Below are positions 22,258-33,871 of a stretch of 64,000 bases of DNA, in pieces. The position numbers and the translations under genes are program-made. The stretch is from Plasmopara viticola (taxonomy: Eukaryota > Oomycota > Peronosporomycetes > Peronosporales > Peronosporaceae), in assembly GCA_001695595.3 (NCBI GenBank), contig MBPM02000049.1, forward strand, positions 372,001 to 436,000. The letters run 5' to 3'. Under the pieces are notes generated by a model. That model saw only the letters and a list, made by a program, of their open reading frames with translations. It was not told where the DNA came from and made no database searches. Every line of letters begins with the position of its first letter. Positions within the stretch are counted from its first letter, which is position 1.

Positions 22258-25200
22258 ATAAAGATGTTGAGGTCGTGACAGGTTGTAGTATTTACGTGCT
22301 TATACTGAAACAGCCTTCTGCGGTTTGTATTGACAGGTTGATTAAAGCTATTAGCTCACTTTTTATACATTTCTCCTTTTTTTACTATCCTTACGTCTTA
22401 CTTACATTATAGACTAAATTGAACTCGAGGTTCTGTCGTGCTATAAAATACAAATCGAATAGATCGCTAAGCTTACCCTTGAATGTTATACCCATCGACC
22501 TACACGACACTTTAAATCTGTTAAAAACTTTGTAGGTCCTTCACGCATGGCGAAAAAAGATGGCTTGTACAAATGTATTGCGACTAGATTGCATGGATAT
22601 AATACGTTGTCATGAGATACGTGTGATCTGCCTATGTTATAAATCAACATCGTGTACCGTATTTGCCAGGCCAATGACCTCGAATTTTCAAAGGATGATG
22701 ACAGGCTGATCGGTAAGGCTACACGGGATCTGCTTACAACGTCCAAGGTCGTTCATGATCTACTTTTGTGTTATTGGCCGCTATTTATTGAAGTATTCAG
22801 GCATCCGTGATCTTCTGCCAGAGATTGCAAGTGTTCAAAAGGGTGGACAGATGTGGGCAGATACTAGTATTTCAGACATGGCTACCTTGGACCGCCAGCC
22901 TCGGTCTACGCGAACCGACTGGTGGCATGAGTCGCAGTGAACCGCCGCTTCCTATTAGTCGCTCTGGAGGAATAGGCTTAAGGAACGGTAATACACTACT
23001 GCATCTGCATTGAACAGCACAAGAGACTACAAAAAGGTCGGGTTATGGGGGTGATCTACTCAAGCACGAAGGTAAGGCATTGCAACCCACACGAGCCTAC
23101 CCATTTATGCCTTATTTGCGCTCAGCCCGGAAAGGATTTCAGAGGTCATAAAATTAGCGCAGGGCAAGAGATATGAACAATTCAATCGATATACACCTTT
23201 TGTGGACTCCAAAGGAAGTCAAGCGTTGTTGACCCACACAAAAGCCTTTTGCTACGTACTCAGAGTATCGTATCCACCCAGCATAGTCAGAGTTCGGCTC
23301 GAGGCAACTATCTGAGGGTCCGTGCTACGGTCAAGGAGCATCGCTACCGCCCTTCACGTCCAACACAGCCGCTGATGAGTCATTTTGCCCAATTGGTCAT
23401 TAAAAAACACATCACCAATGTTGTATGCGAATTCTATGGTAGATCGAGCACACGATCGATTTTAATTGACTTAAACCTGCGCAATAAACAAGGATGCCAA
23501 TGGCACAACAAATTCTTTTTCATTCTCTAGCACCCTCGGCAAATGTTCCGACCCACGCATACAACTATTCTAGTAGTAAAGCCTTAGATCCTCTCTTCAC
23601 TAAGATGAACTCAAAGCATTGCTTTGCGAGACTTAAAGAATATACGATTTCTTACATTCTTACCATGAGGAACCACTACACGGGGTTGGTCAACATATCC
23701 AGTGCCACTTTACGACAATTAGACTTCTATCGTAACCTAGCGCTTAAACACATCAATAGTGGGTATTTGAGGCTTATTTCAAGTACTTTGCACGCTCATG
23801 CCATCTCATGCATACGTGCACCATAATCTGATTAACAGAGTCACAGCTAAGACATGACCCAGACTACAAATAATCTAAACTTGACAGAGTCAGAGTTGTG
23901 GCATGAGCCAGAAAAGGTATCTAGCCAATGCGATAGTGTTTAGCCGAGAGTAATTTTGCTCTTCTGTTTAGCATGTGATACCCCTTGTTTTTCCGCAAAA
24001 AAGGGAGAACCAACTGCCCATTTCTTGTGCAAACAGAGGTGACTGTGTCGCAGCACAAAGCGGTGCACGATCGCTACATATCACAAATGAATTAGAGCCT
24101 AACAAGTGATACCTGAATCTGATGACCCAACATTTTTATCAGCGTTTACAAAAGCGATATCTGGGACTTGGAAGTAATTAAAATAATAGCTCTGAGATGT
24201 TTCTAGCAAAGTTTTATTACTTTACACAATGTCATGGGCATCCTCTAATTTCATTTTAAAATCAAGTGGCCTAGATTCGTACTGTAGTACGGCCTCAACC
24301 CCTCTCGAGCATAATTCTCCGTAATTAGCTTCTTGTCATATTGGTATAGATCTCGTCGGTAGGCTTTAATTGTCGAAATTTGAATGCGATCCCTCAGCCT
24401 CGCCCTGGGCGTTAACTTGCAGCAGTGCGGTGACAATACTAAAATCGGATGCTTTGAATACGATACAAAATGGTAATTACGGATCCACAAGGTGAGAAAC
24501 GAAGGAAATTGAGGAACTGAAAAGCGTCTCTTCGTATCGAAATTTCCAGAATCCATATCGTGCCATTTTTAAGGAGGTCGGATATTGTTCTAGCCACTTC
24601 CATGAATTTCTCACTCTATGTGTGCAAGTAATTGGCCAGATCAAGTGATTTTCTTGCAACTTTTTAAATCATTCGAGATGATCAATCTAGAATATCCTGT
24701 GCGCATTCTATTTTAAGCACCCATTCTATTGCGCCTTAGATGTATGTATCTTCATTAGCAATGTCAGTAGCTTTATTACAGTCTTCCGATTCAACTTCAC
24801 GGCTTCCGCTAAGCTTTTTGAAGAAAGATAATTTCATCATTTTACAAAAAGCTCACGGCACGCAACAAGTGCTTCACTACGCCTGAAAAAAAGCTTCGCG
24901 GCGCCGAAAAAAAGGTTAACTGCGCACTCTGTACGAAAGTGCAGCTGGCTTTGGTATTTAAAAGTCAACTATACACCTCTACTCTTACGGTTTCATGCCA
25001 TATTCGACGTCTTAGCTCTTTAAAATTTCATTTCTCACCATGACTGAGTGCGCGCGCCTTTGAAGTTCTTCAATACAAACATTATCCTTCGGATACGCAG
25101 ATCATATGCCTTACAGTCGGATCTATCACCGGGTGTTCCAGCACGAGGTGTGCGAAATGCGTCAAGAAGCAGCTTTTTTCCTGCGGTGTGGTCGGATCGA

Positions 25201-28200
25201 AGCTCACAGTTTCTTGTAACTCTTTCTTTATGGCAAAATGACGATGGCTATGGGCACTGGCGACCACTCGTACTTGCCTTACTAGTTAAATTGTGCAAGG
25301 GCAATGCTTCTAAGCGGTGCGGGGGACACCAAAAGACTCAAATAGACCCTGGAGACTTAGTTTAGATACGTCACATAGAATGAGCTTCGATATCGGCTGA
25401 GAAGGCACAGTTGTGTAAGTCAATTGTTGCCGTTCTCGGGTGTTCTGTATCCGATATAGCTATTTTCACTTTAGAAATTTGCTCTGTTTATTGTCGTTTG
25501 AGTCTTGATCGATCTAAAACGGAGAAAAAGATTCTCTTTGTGCTCGTTAAAGTTACCTTACGTATCAATTCAAAAAGGGTATAAAGCCCGTCGATCCTAA
25601 TTTTCTTTTGTTGGGCGTACAATTAACCATTGATAGCTTACTGCCCACCATAGTATGAATGTGCGCTCTTTGTCGTTGATAAGCGAATGTGTCTACCTCA
25701 AACTATCCATCTGAGAACAATTTGCGTTTGACATCAACAAGCAAGATGCTCTGGACTAGAGTTTGCCAAAATGCAGCGGTACGTCGCGATGTGACTGACA
25801 CACTTGCATAAAACACCTTTGTGTTCGATAATCATATGACAGCCTTGATGTATGCTTCTAAGTGTTACTGGCTGAAGCAGGTGAATGCACCATCTTACTG
25901 AGGCAGCTTCATATATGTGCTAGCATTAACATCCGTCAAGCTGATGACAAGATCAAGGCTAACAAATTTTAAAGTCTGCCAACACCGACAGGGCTTGTGA
26001 AGAAGTTGACGAGTGAGCTAGGGGTCGCCAATTTACAAGTCTCACATCCATTGTACACGCTAGGTACCAAGTATGTGGTGAAACCAAAAGTTTCTCTTCA
26101 AGTCAAATTGAATTTCAATTGGAGCTTTATGTGCCTCTTGACTTTACTCGGCTTAAATTTGAGTCATTCACAACAACTCAGGATGAATCTGCTTAGCTAA
26201 TCGTAAAAAGAGAAGTGAATCATCTATCCACTTGTCGCAAATGCTTCCGAGAGCTTTATATATTCAAATTTGTATTTTGAGAGACTTCATATTAGTTGGC
26301 TATTAATTGAAACTAGTAGACACATTCGGAAAGTCCCAAGGTGCGTATTACAACAGTCGAAGGCGGAAATCATGCAGAGTAGCGCTTAGATTTGTTTGGT
26401 GTCGGTTTGACAACGATTGAAGACCAATTTGAGCACTTAAATCTTGCTAAGGAGGCCAAATCTTTTGCCGTCCACAATGATGTGGGTCTGGATTGAACAT
26501 GGTATCTAAATTTAAATCAAGAGGCAATGGGCTTTAAAATGTTCACATTTTTGCAATTGTCTATTTCATGACATGTTACTCCTGTCATCGACGAGATTGA
26601 TCTGGCTTGCAGTGTCTGGCTTTCGGTTTTTTCGCGAGATATTTACTAACATAAATGATACCGCAAAACCGATTGCATAGCTCTAAGCGGCGCAAGCCAA
26701 GCTAATTGGCTTTGTATTGTCCGACAGCGTCAAAGGGGTAGCCGCTTAAGGCTATACTTGATGCTTTTTACAGCATCTTGGCATTGGTACTGCAAAACCT
26801 GATTGTACTTCAGCTAACAGGAGTTAAGTCCAAATAAGACTACGTCAATCGTTTAAGATGAAAGTGTAAGTCAAGTCAGCTTTTCTCTATTTTCTAGGTA
26901 TGTTTGGAGCAGCCAAAAAAATGATTGGCTCTGCAGCAAAGACCCATTTCTTGGTAGTTACTATGTAATGCACTTACCTTGAAAGCCCACAGCAAACATG
27001 ATTCACAACATATTTACTGCATAACTTGTCTGGGCAAAAGCTCGTGGTGTAGGTAATAAGACGTTAAGTGTCATTGGGTCGTATGATAGCTCTTGTGTTA
27101 TCTCTTGCCGCTTCTATAGCATGAAATCAGAATCATTAGCATCCGTGAGGAATACCTGACTTTCTCATTCGGGACGCTAGGAAAAGCGTACCTAATCCAG
27201 TGAAATTTTCCCGGATATGATGTCACAGCGCGTCCTTTCCTGAAGGAAGGCACTTGTGCAAATACAGCTGTAAGATAAAACATTTTCGACGCATACATTA
27301 GTGACTCCATTCTCTTCAATTTTCTAAGCACAAATTGCCGGTGACGGGTGAGGAATTTAAATCACATCTTTGCTTATTTGAGTGAAGCGACAATCTACTT
27401 TACTACAGAGGGGGATTGGATAATTACGTCATTGCTCAAAACATTCAAAATCAGAAGTACAACATACATTTAGGGCACACAAAGTTTTACTTAGTGGACA
27501 ATCAAGCTTGGAAAATGTTTGTCTCGGTATTTACTGCATATCGGTGAACCCACATGTATAAATTTTGAGGACGTGTTGGACCTGCCAGAAATTAGACCTG
27601 CGGCTTTCATCGAATCTTCCTTAGTGTACGCCAATTCCGACGGACTGTTGGGTATCCTTAAGTCTTCAGATCGTTCAAACATAGCGGAATACGTTCACGT
27701 GTCACTCAAGAGGGTACTTTTGTGACCTGTACAAACATTTCTTAACTTGGCCATAGCTTTTCAAACAGAATGTTGTTTGCGGTTAACCTCTGGATTCAAG
27801 CAATAATCTTTGAAAACTTGCTTGCTGATGTCCACCGGAAATCATCCACCGACAGATATTTAGACGGAAAGATCAAAATCGTGTTCGAGGAATCACACTA
27901 CCTGGCGTTCGTGGGTTGAGTTGGTACTTGACATTGCAGTCCACGTATCTACAGGTCTAAACTTTCTTTTGAAGTACCCAAGAGGTTTACTGACTCGTCG
28001 AAACGCAATGGCTTCAATGTGCGATTCTCAAAGGAATTTGGGGCAACATCGAGAGCGTGGGAGTATTCCTTAGTAATGGGCTGTCCGTTGGCATGTTATC
28101 CACAATAAACAAACTAAAGGTTTGACAGAGACATTATAGGGTGTCAAGCATGACTTAATTCTTTTTTCTAATGATAATTAGAGATAGCATGTACATTACG

Positions 28201-28555
28201 AGCAAAAGTATCAAATGTTTGGCATAAGGATGAGGGGTCGTATTTCATATAAGGCAGTGCTTTTATATGAAATCTCCAGGCACGTTAAAGCCTGGAGCTT
28301 TTGCGAAGGAAAGACCCAGTTCGGAACATTCGTGCTGGAATGTGAGGCGAACATTTCGATTGTAAAGCTCATGGGTCCATTAGCCAGGAGTTCATCAGAA
28401 AAGTAGGACGATAATAACAAAGACGAACGTATGTGGTCCACATTTCCATAAACAAAGTCATACATTGTCCGATAACAAGCTTTGCAAGACTCGAGCTCAA
28501 ATTCATACTCCGAAATATCCAAACACTGTTTAGTACGGCATCGCTACATCTGCAC
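22258..28555. other. long gene-poor region
   Basis: About 6.3 kb. Open frames are short and conflicting; the longest, at 25048-25365 (+), 24251-24556 (-) and 23494-23826 (+), show no domain. Runs of coding-like text at 22.75-23.5 kb and 27.5-28.0 kb contain many stops and look like decayed element sequence that I cannot assign. Confidence 0.5.
28242..28297. repeat. two adjacent hairpins
   Basis: ATTTCATATAA (28242-28252) pairs with TTATATGAAAT (28263-28273). Immediately after, CTCCAGGC (28274-28281) pairs with GCCTGGAG (28290-28297). The two stems abut without a gap. They lie about 260 bp downstream of the GH16 copy 1 stop, so they could be in its 3' transcript region or be an unrelated element. 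Confidence 0.65.
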
Positions 28556-30055
28556 CTAGTTTTTGGTAAAGATCTGAATATTCTTAACTGTAAAGGAAGC
28601 ACTCGAATCCCCTTTTTTCTGCTCTTCGAGAACTAGGCGAAAGCTCTCAAAGAATGGAAAACCAGTTGCAGCGTCGTGACCACCGGCTGTGGCACACGGA
28701 GCCGTGGCATCCACGCCCCAAAACAGGTCGGCGTTATTGTAAATTTTGGAAGTCACCCCGCCACTCCCAGGAGCCACGTCGTACGTATCGACATTATTGA
28801 GTTTGCCGCCTTTGGTGATTACGGGGTTTTGAATCAGTTGAATGTACTTGCCAGTACTATCGGAACCCCACACAGCAGCAATCGAATTTGATGCATCGTT
28901 CGAGAATTGAGCCGTGCAGCCAGATGTCATGGACGGCGTGTCACCGTACCATAAACTCTTGGTGGGACTGGCGGGACAGAAGCATGGACTTCCGTCTTCA
29001 GTGGCTGGACCCATGTGCATTGTCAATTGGCCATAGCTCGAAACATCCGTGAAGCTGCCAAAGCCACTGAAATCGTACGCAGGCATACTGATAGCGTCCT
29101 GTGTAAACATTTCAAACAAGTCAAGCTCCCCCCAGTACGGCCAGCCGTTGCCCTTTTGAAATTGGCCTTCAAGCTTGGTGTTGAGCATCCAAATGTTGGT
29201 GTCGCTCGTGCTTGACCGCTCCCACTCGACATACACGATCTTTTCGCCACTCCATCCCTCTTTTGTTCGAATAGGCTCGGCACTGTTGTCTGGCGTCAAT
29301 GTGATGCCACTACTGGTGACCATATTCGCGGATACGGTAGCCCCACTCGCGTACTCCCACTTGGACGCGTCGGTCCAATCGAAATCCACAATGGCATAGG
29401 CGAGCGCATTTTCCGGTGGACTTTGCGAAACGCTATCTGACGGCGGCAGAGTCGATGTGGAAATCGATGGAGTATCAGTCGAGTCTGAAAAAAGTATTTG
29501 CAGCATGAGCTAGAGATCAGGAAAGGTGGCAGTGGAAGATGCAACGTACTCGTTGACGGAAGGAGACCGGACGACGCTTTGCCAACAACTTCTGCGGGTT
29601 TGGTTGCGCCTTTCGTCGCACTGCTCGCATCAATCGTCGAATCCTCCTGAACAGATTGGTCAATATCAGCATCCGTGTCGACTTGGGTCTGGACTGGGGT
29701 TTGACTCGTCATTGAAGACTCATTCTCACTACTGCCTGAGGACGGCATTGTGTCCTGAATAGGGTCACAATAACGATATTAGTGTTGCGAAGTTGAGAAC
29801 CTTTCTGTCGTATCACTTTACCTGCGCAGATTCCGTGTTGGCAGTAGACTTGGTGCCTGTCGAGACACCGATTGAGACACCAATGATGACTAGAATCAAA
29901 AAGACGAGACCGGCGTAGATTGGTTTCTTCCGCCGCTGCAATTTCAACTTGAGGGAGTCCATGTCGTCCTTTTCATCGTAAGCAGCAGGAAGCGTGAGGT
30001 TCACATTGCGTGCAGTGACCACTTTCGTGTAGTCATTATCTTGCACGTCGGTCAT
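28556..30055 (-). CDS. membrane-anchored GH16-type glycosidase/transglycosylase, copy 1
   Basis: Predicted 455-residue type II membrane protein from three exons (29822-30055, 29550-29754, 28556-29484), introns 67 and 65 nt, all in phase. The cytosolic tail ends in QRRKK, followed by one membrane segment (about 46-66) and a Ser/Thr-rich stalk (70-170). A concanavalin-A-like domain then carries the GH16 catalytic pattern ExDxxE as GELDLFE (E266, D268, E271), with a preceding GNGWPYW. Paired Cys residues occur in CFCPASP and near APCATAGG. The signal-anchor plus GH16 layout resembles fungal Kre6/Skn1, which act in beta-1,6-glucan assembly. Oomycete walls contain beta-1,3/1,6-glucans, so a wall-remodelling role is likely; the exact substrate is inference. 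A close paralogue lies inverted at 53419-54896. Confidence 0.85.
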
Positions 30056-31659
30056 TCTTGCACTTTTGGAAGACTTTCTCAAAGCGAGTCGAGATGTTTG
30101 CGTCTTAATTGATAATGCAAAGATTAAGCACGAGTGTTCTGCACATGTAAAGTAGGGGGTCGGCCATAACACATGATAGCTCCTTGTGGTTACCTTCTAC
30201 CCACATGTGACCAACCTCGACTTACGAAAATCAAGATGTCGAGGTTCAGCCAACCCATCGGATTTCAACGTCTGATAAATTTAGTAGCGGCCGCCTACCC
30301 GTCCCGACTAGCAAATTGAACATTGTAAAGGAGAAGTGTACAAATCAATCTATAGCGTTCGATGTGCGCTTTGAATACTCTGCACGCCTTTAACTATTGA
30401 TCCTGCTCAACTATCGCGTTTTCATCAAAAATATTGCGAGAATTTTTTGTTGCACTCATGTACTGTAATTTACGGGTTTTATATTCGATAAGTAGTGTAC
30501 ATTTAAATATATATTTCAAATGCCTGGAGAGAAAAGTCCTTGCAATCCAAATTATCTGCGATGCATGGGTGCTCAAGCTACCACATTAAAAGGAGACATG
30601 ATGACATCGCTGCAATCAAAAGTTTATAGTGTGATTTATCACATGACGCGTTTTATGGTAGGATATTGCGACAAATTATTTAATGCCATAGTGATTGTGA
30701 ACATACATGTTGCAGTTTCTATGTATTGCAAATGCGCCCGTGATAGGAGCAAGATGGCGAAGACATCGCTGATCTTCGTGACGGGTGTTCACAAACAAGT
30801 TGTTCGCATTCAAGTTGCTCGCGTGAGTGGGACGCTACGATTAGGCATATCTGTGGTGGCGTGTGTAAAATATTGGATAAGAGTTCGGCCTAAAAATTTT
30901 AAATTGTACGCCCTAGCCCCAACATTAATCAAGAGCCTTAAGGTGCTCCCCGTGTCAACATAAGTCCATTAGTCGTTGCACTAACCCTATTTACCCTCTG
31001 CCGGTATAATCCAGTCTCACTTTATGCGAGCGCCTTCTTTCAGCTTGTCCGCCATTTGGTGTCGGCACTCACAGCAACAAATAGTTTTCAGCTGCTTTTA
31101 TTAAGGAACGCATTACTAAGAAGGTGATTCTGAGAAATTCTTTAGGTATAGATTGTGACAATACAATCAACCTTGTGCACTCAACACAAGGCAACGTTTT
31201 CTGCACAGCATCTAATGCTCGTGTTGCTTCTAAATGCTACGCTGCTGTCGATTTCTAAGCATGGATGTTTTGCACATGGTAAAGATACCAAGCTGAACAT
31301 TTGATCCCATCCTTGTCATCCTCTTGACTTGCGATTTGCCGCATCTGCTCGGATCAATCCATGCTACTTCTTGTATGGTGGAAGGAACAACCGAGTCTGT
31401 TTCGTTCAGCGTTTGATATATACACACAAGCGCGTGGCGCCTCATGTCCAGTCGCAACTATACGAAGCTTGTGGCTCATGTGACGACGACGACAACACTC
31501 TGGACAGTGGTGAGACGCTGCAAGTGTCGCACTTTATCGGTATGCCAAGATAATTGCGTGTCGCCGTGTGTGAGTATACATTATGACTGGATTATACAAT
31601 TAATCGTCTTAGTGTCGTGTCGTATCCATACATCTCATTTTAGTACTCATTTACTATCT
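30056..31659. other. gap with one unassigned open frame
   Basis: About 1.6 kb between GH16 copy 1 and the RCC1 pseudogene. An ATG-initiated plus-strand frame at 30520-30963 (147 codons, beginning MPGEKSPCNPNY) has no recognisable domain and may be chance in this AT-rich stretch. A minus-strand frame at 31230-31457 could be a trailing scrap of the pseudogene. Confidence 0.3.
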
Positions 31660-32720
31660 CTAAAATTGGCACAATGCTATCAAGTGGCACTTTTCTCCAT
31701 CATCCACTTGCGAAATGTATTGTTGTACTCATGCGATATGGTGCTCGACACGTTTTGCCATAGTGAGCGTCACCCCATGAGAAGAGGTGACCATCGTCTG
31801 ATCATTGCAATACATTGAGCATCTTCTCAGTAATAATTATCAGATAAACCAATGTCTACGATACGGACATTGTTAAACTCATGAGAAAACAAAGGCAAGT
31901 CCACATGCTCCTCACTCGAACCACTGCCTAATTGGCCCCAGTGATTTCCTTCGAACGCATTCACAAAGGTACAAGTGCCAGCTCGGCACAACACCAAGGA
32001 ATTATCTAGTCCACCTGTGGCTTTGACGGCTTGTAGCTTTCAAAATACACACGTAAGGAGCTCCCGCCTAGACCCAAACATCCATGCCATATGTGTCCAG
32101 CTGTCACAATGTTGGCATCACTTGGTACATCGTCCAGCTGGATCTCGATCGGTTTCAACATCTTCCAACCATCTTGTATAGTGAATAAGCGTCCAGACTG
32201 AAAAGTGCGATTGCCATCTAGCCCAAATGCTAGTGCTTTTGTTAAATAGTTTTTCTGTAAGCAAGAGACTTAAGCGATTGCCTGCTGATACTGTTCGCAC
32301 AATGGTTTGATGAAAACGTGCCACTTGCTTTAATCCTACAACTCGTCGAGTGTTGCCGTGGCCAAGGGCACCGTCTGTATGATTGTACCCCCACGAAACA
32401 AGTGTCGTCACGTGTGAAGCTTGCCTTGTTGCCTGGAACATGGTACTTGTAACACAATACGATTCGCCCAGCATAGTACTTGCTAACTGTGCACTATATT
32501 GCTTCAAATCGAGATATCGATGATTCTCGTTCCAGAAACGCCGTCCTTGCATGATATTTTAACGCAGCTCGGTTCTGTTCAAGTAGGTCTGGGTACTTAT
32601 TTTGAGCTTCGACGGCTGCATCAACCACAGGAAGAGATGCGGTCGATTCCTGCTTTTCAAGTGTCAAAAAAGATTGGACCAATTTAACAACTCTCGACCT
32701 TTCACTAGCGCATATTATTG
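31660..32720 (-). pseudogene. decayed RCC1-repeat protein gene
   Basis: Minus-strand coding text for RCC1-type beta-propeller blades is split across frames. It begins with a helical stretch (QSFLTLEKQES, near 32670). Then come LVSWGYNHTDGALGHGN (near 32390), VSAGNRLSLLLTE (near 32265), a frame change at an AAAA run near 32236, and ALAFGLDGNRTF. A possible 45-nt intron precedes FEGNHWGQLGSGSSEEH (near 31940). An in-frame stop near 31835 follows, and finally SDDGHLFSWGDAHYG (near 31780) in another frame. At least two disruptions cannot be explained by GT-AG introns. It lies two genes away from the intact RCC1 giant on the same strand and may be an old relative, though blade sequences differ. 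Sequencing error is an alternative. Confidence 0.6.
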
Positions 32721-32734
32721 CTGTTAACGACCCT

Positions 32735-33810
32735 CTACGACGTTTCTCTAGCTTCAGCAATCTGGATCGGAGACAACGTCTGATGCTCAATCCTGTACAT
32801 TGGCGATAAGCCACTCAGTCTACGCACGTCACAGAGTAACGTGAACAAGCCCAAGGTACTGCAAAGTACTTGAACTGCTCCAAAAGTGAGGCCACAAATC
32901 CCGAGCAGGGCATAATTGTCCCCCGCAACACGCAACAGCTCGGTGCGACACCACTGTCGACCAGATACGGGGCAGTGGGCTTCAGACACCGTTTCCTCAC
33001 ACTCGGCAAGGCGTGATGAGCAATACTTGCCCCCAATTGCATTCACATCGTCCACAGCCGTCTGCAATGCAGGATCCCATGCCAATTGGGCACTTAGATA
33101 GCCACGCAGGACACTCACTTGGTCGTATCCGCAGCATTTAAGCGCATTCTGCGTACTCCGCCACGCCACCGAATTCGTGGCTACTTGTGCGTGCAACTTC
33201 GAAATGACGTGCGTCTCTAAGGCAAGCACCCGATCAGAGGAAAAGTCATTGTCTTGTGCCAATGCCACGACCCGAACGAGCGACAACGCCATGGCACCAG
33301 CGAGGATCACGATGATCGCTCCAATGACGCCTAGTACGATAAACTGATAGCAAAACATAGAGTCAAAGTCGCGTTGACATCAGCAATCACACACCTACGC
33401 ACCGTTCCAAGCGCATAATTGCGTCGTCCGGCCATGACACATTGCTTGTGATAAACGAGACCGTAAAGCCCACAACACGAAGCTACAGTGATCGCAAGAC
33501 TCCCGTACGCGGCCAAGTCAAACGGCAGAATTGACGTCAAGTTGCCACCTTCTTTGAAAAACAACAAGAACAAGACGAAACAGGCAAATACAATGCCCAA
33601 CAAAATCGCCACCACCGTCCAAAAGTACAAAATTGTTTCAATGAGCCGCGCAACAGGAAAAGACGCCGCCGCGGTGCGAACTCGCGTGCGTTGAGATACT
33701 GGTGACGTTGCTCGTGGTGGCAGTAAAATACCACGAGCTAGAGATGGGCGCTTGGGACGAAGCTGGGGTAACACGGGTGTTCCATTCCGCGGATCTAAAG
33801 CCGTGGTCAT
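32735..33810 (-). CDS. tetraspanin-like four-helix membrane protein
   Basis: Predicted 338-residue protein from two exons (33403-33810 and 32735-33343) with a 59-nt intron (GTGCGT donor). The N-terminal tail of about 55 residues is basic and cytosolic. Four hydrophobic segments fall near residues 58-82, 96-112, 137-160 and 265-290. The large extracellular loop between helices 3 and 4 contains the tetraspanin CCG signature (LKCCGYDQV) and further Cys residues (KYCSSRLAEC, EAHCPVSGRQWC) able to form the usual loop disulfides. Tetraspanins organise membrane microdomains and adhesion or signalling partners. The gene sits tightly between the RCC1 giant upstream (about 60 bp) and the RCC1 pseudogene downstream. 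Confidence 0.85.
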
Positions 33811-33871
33811 GGTATGAAAGGAATGCCAGCTATTCTCGACACTTCTGAAAGAGCAGTTTCCGTTCTCGAAC

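Noticed and set aside
29296..29748. 150-codon minus-strand frame as a separate gene
   Set aside because: It is the second exon of GH16 copy 1 read through its intron; splicing gives the correct protein.
30520..30963. 147-codon plus-strand frame as a gene
   Set aside because: No domain, biased codons typical of AT-rich chance frames, and no splice partner.
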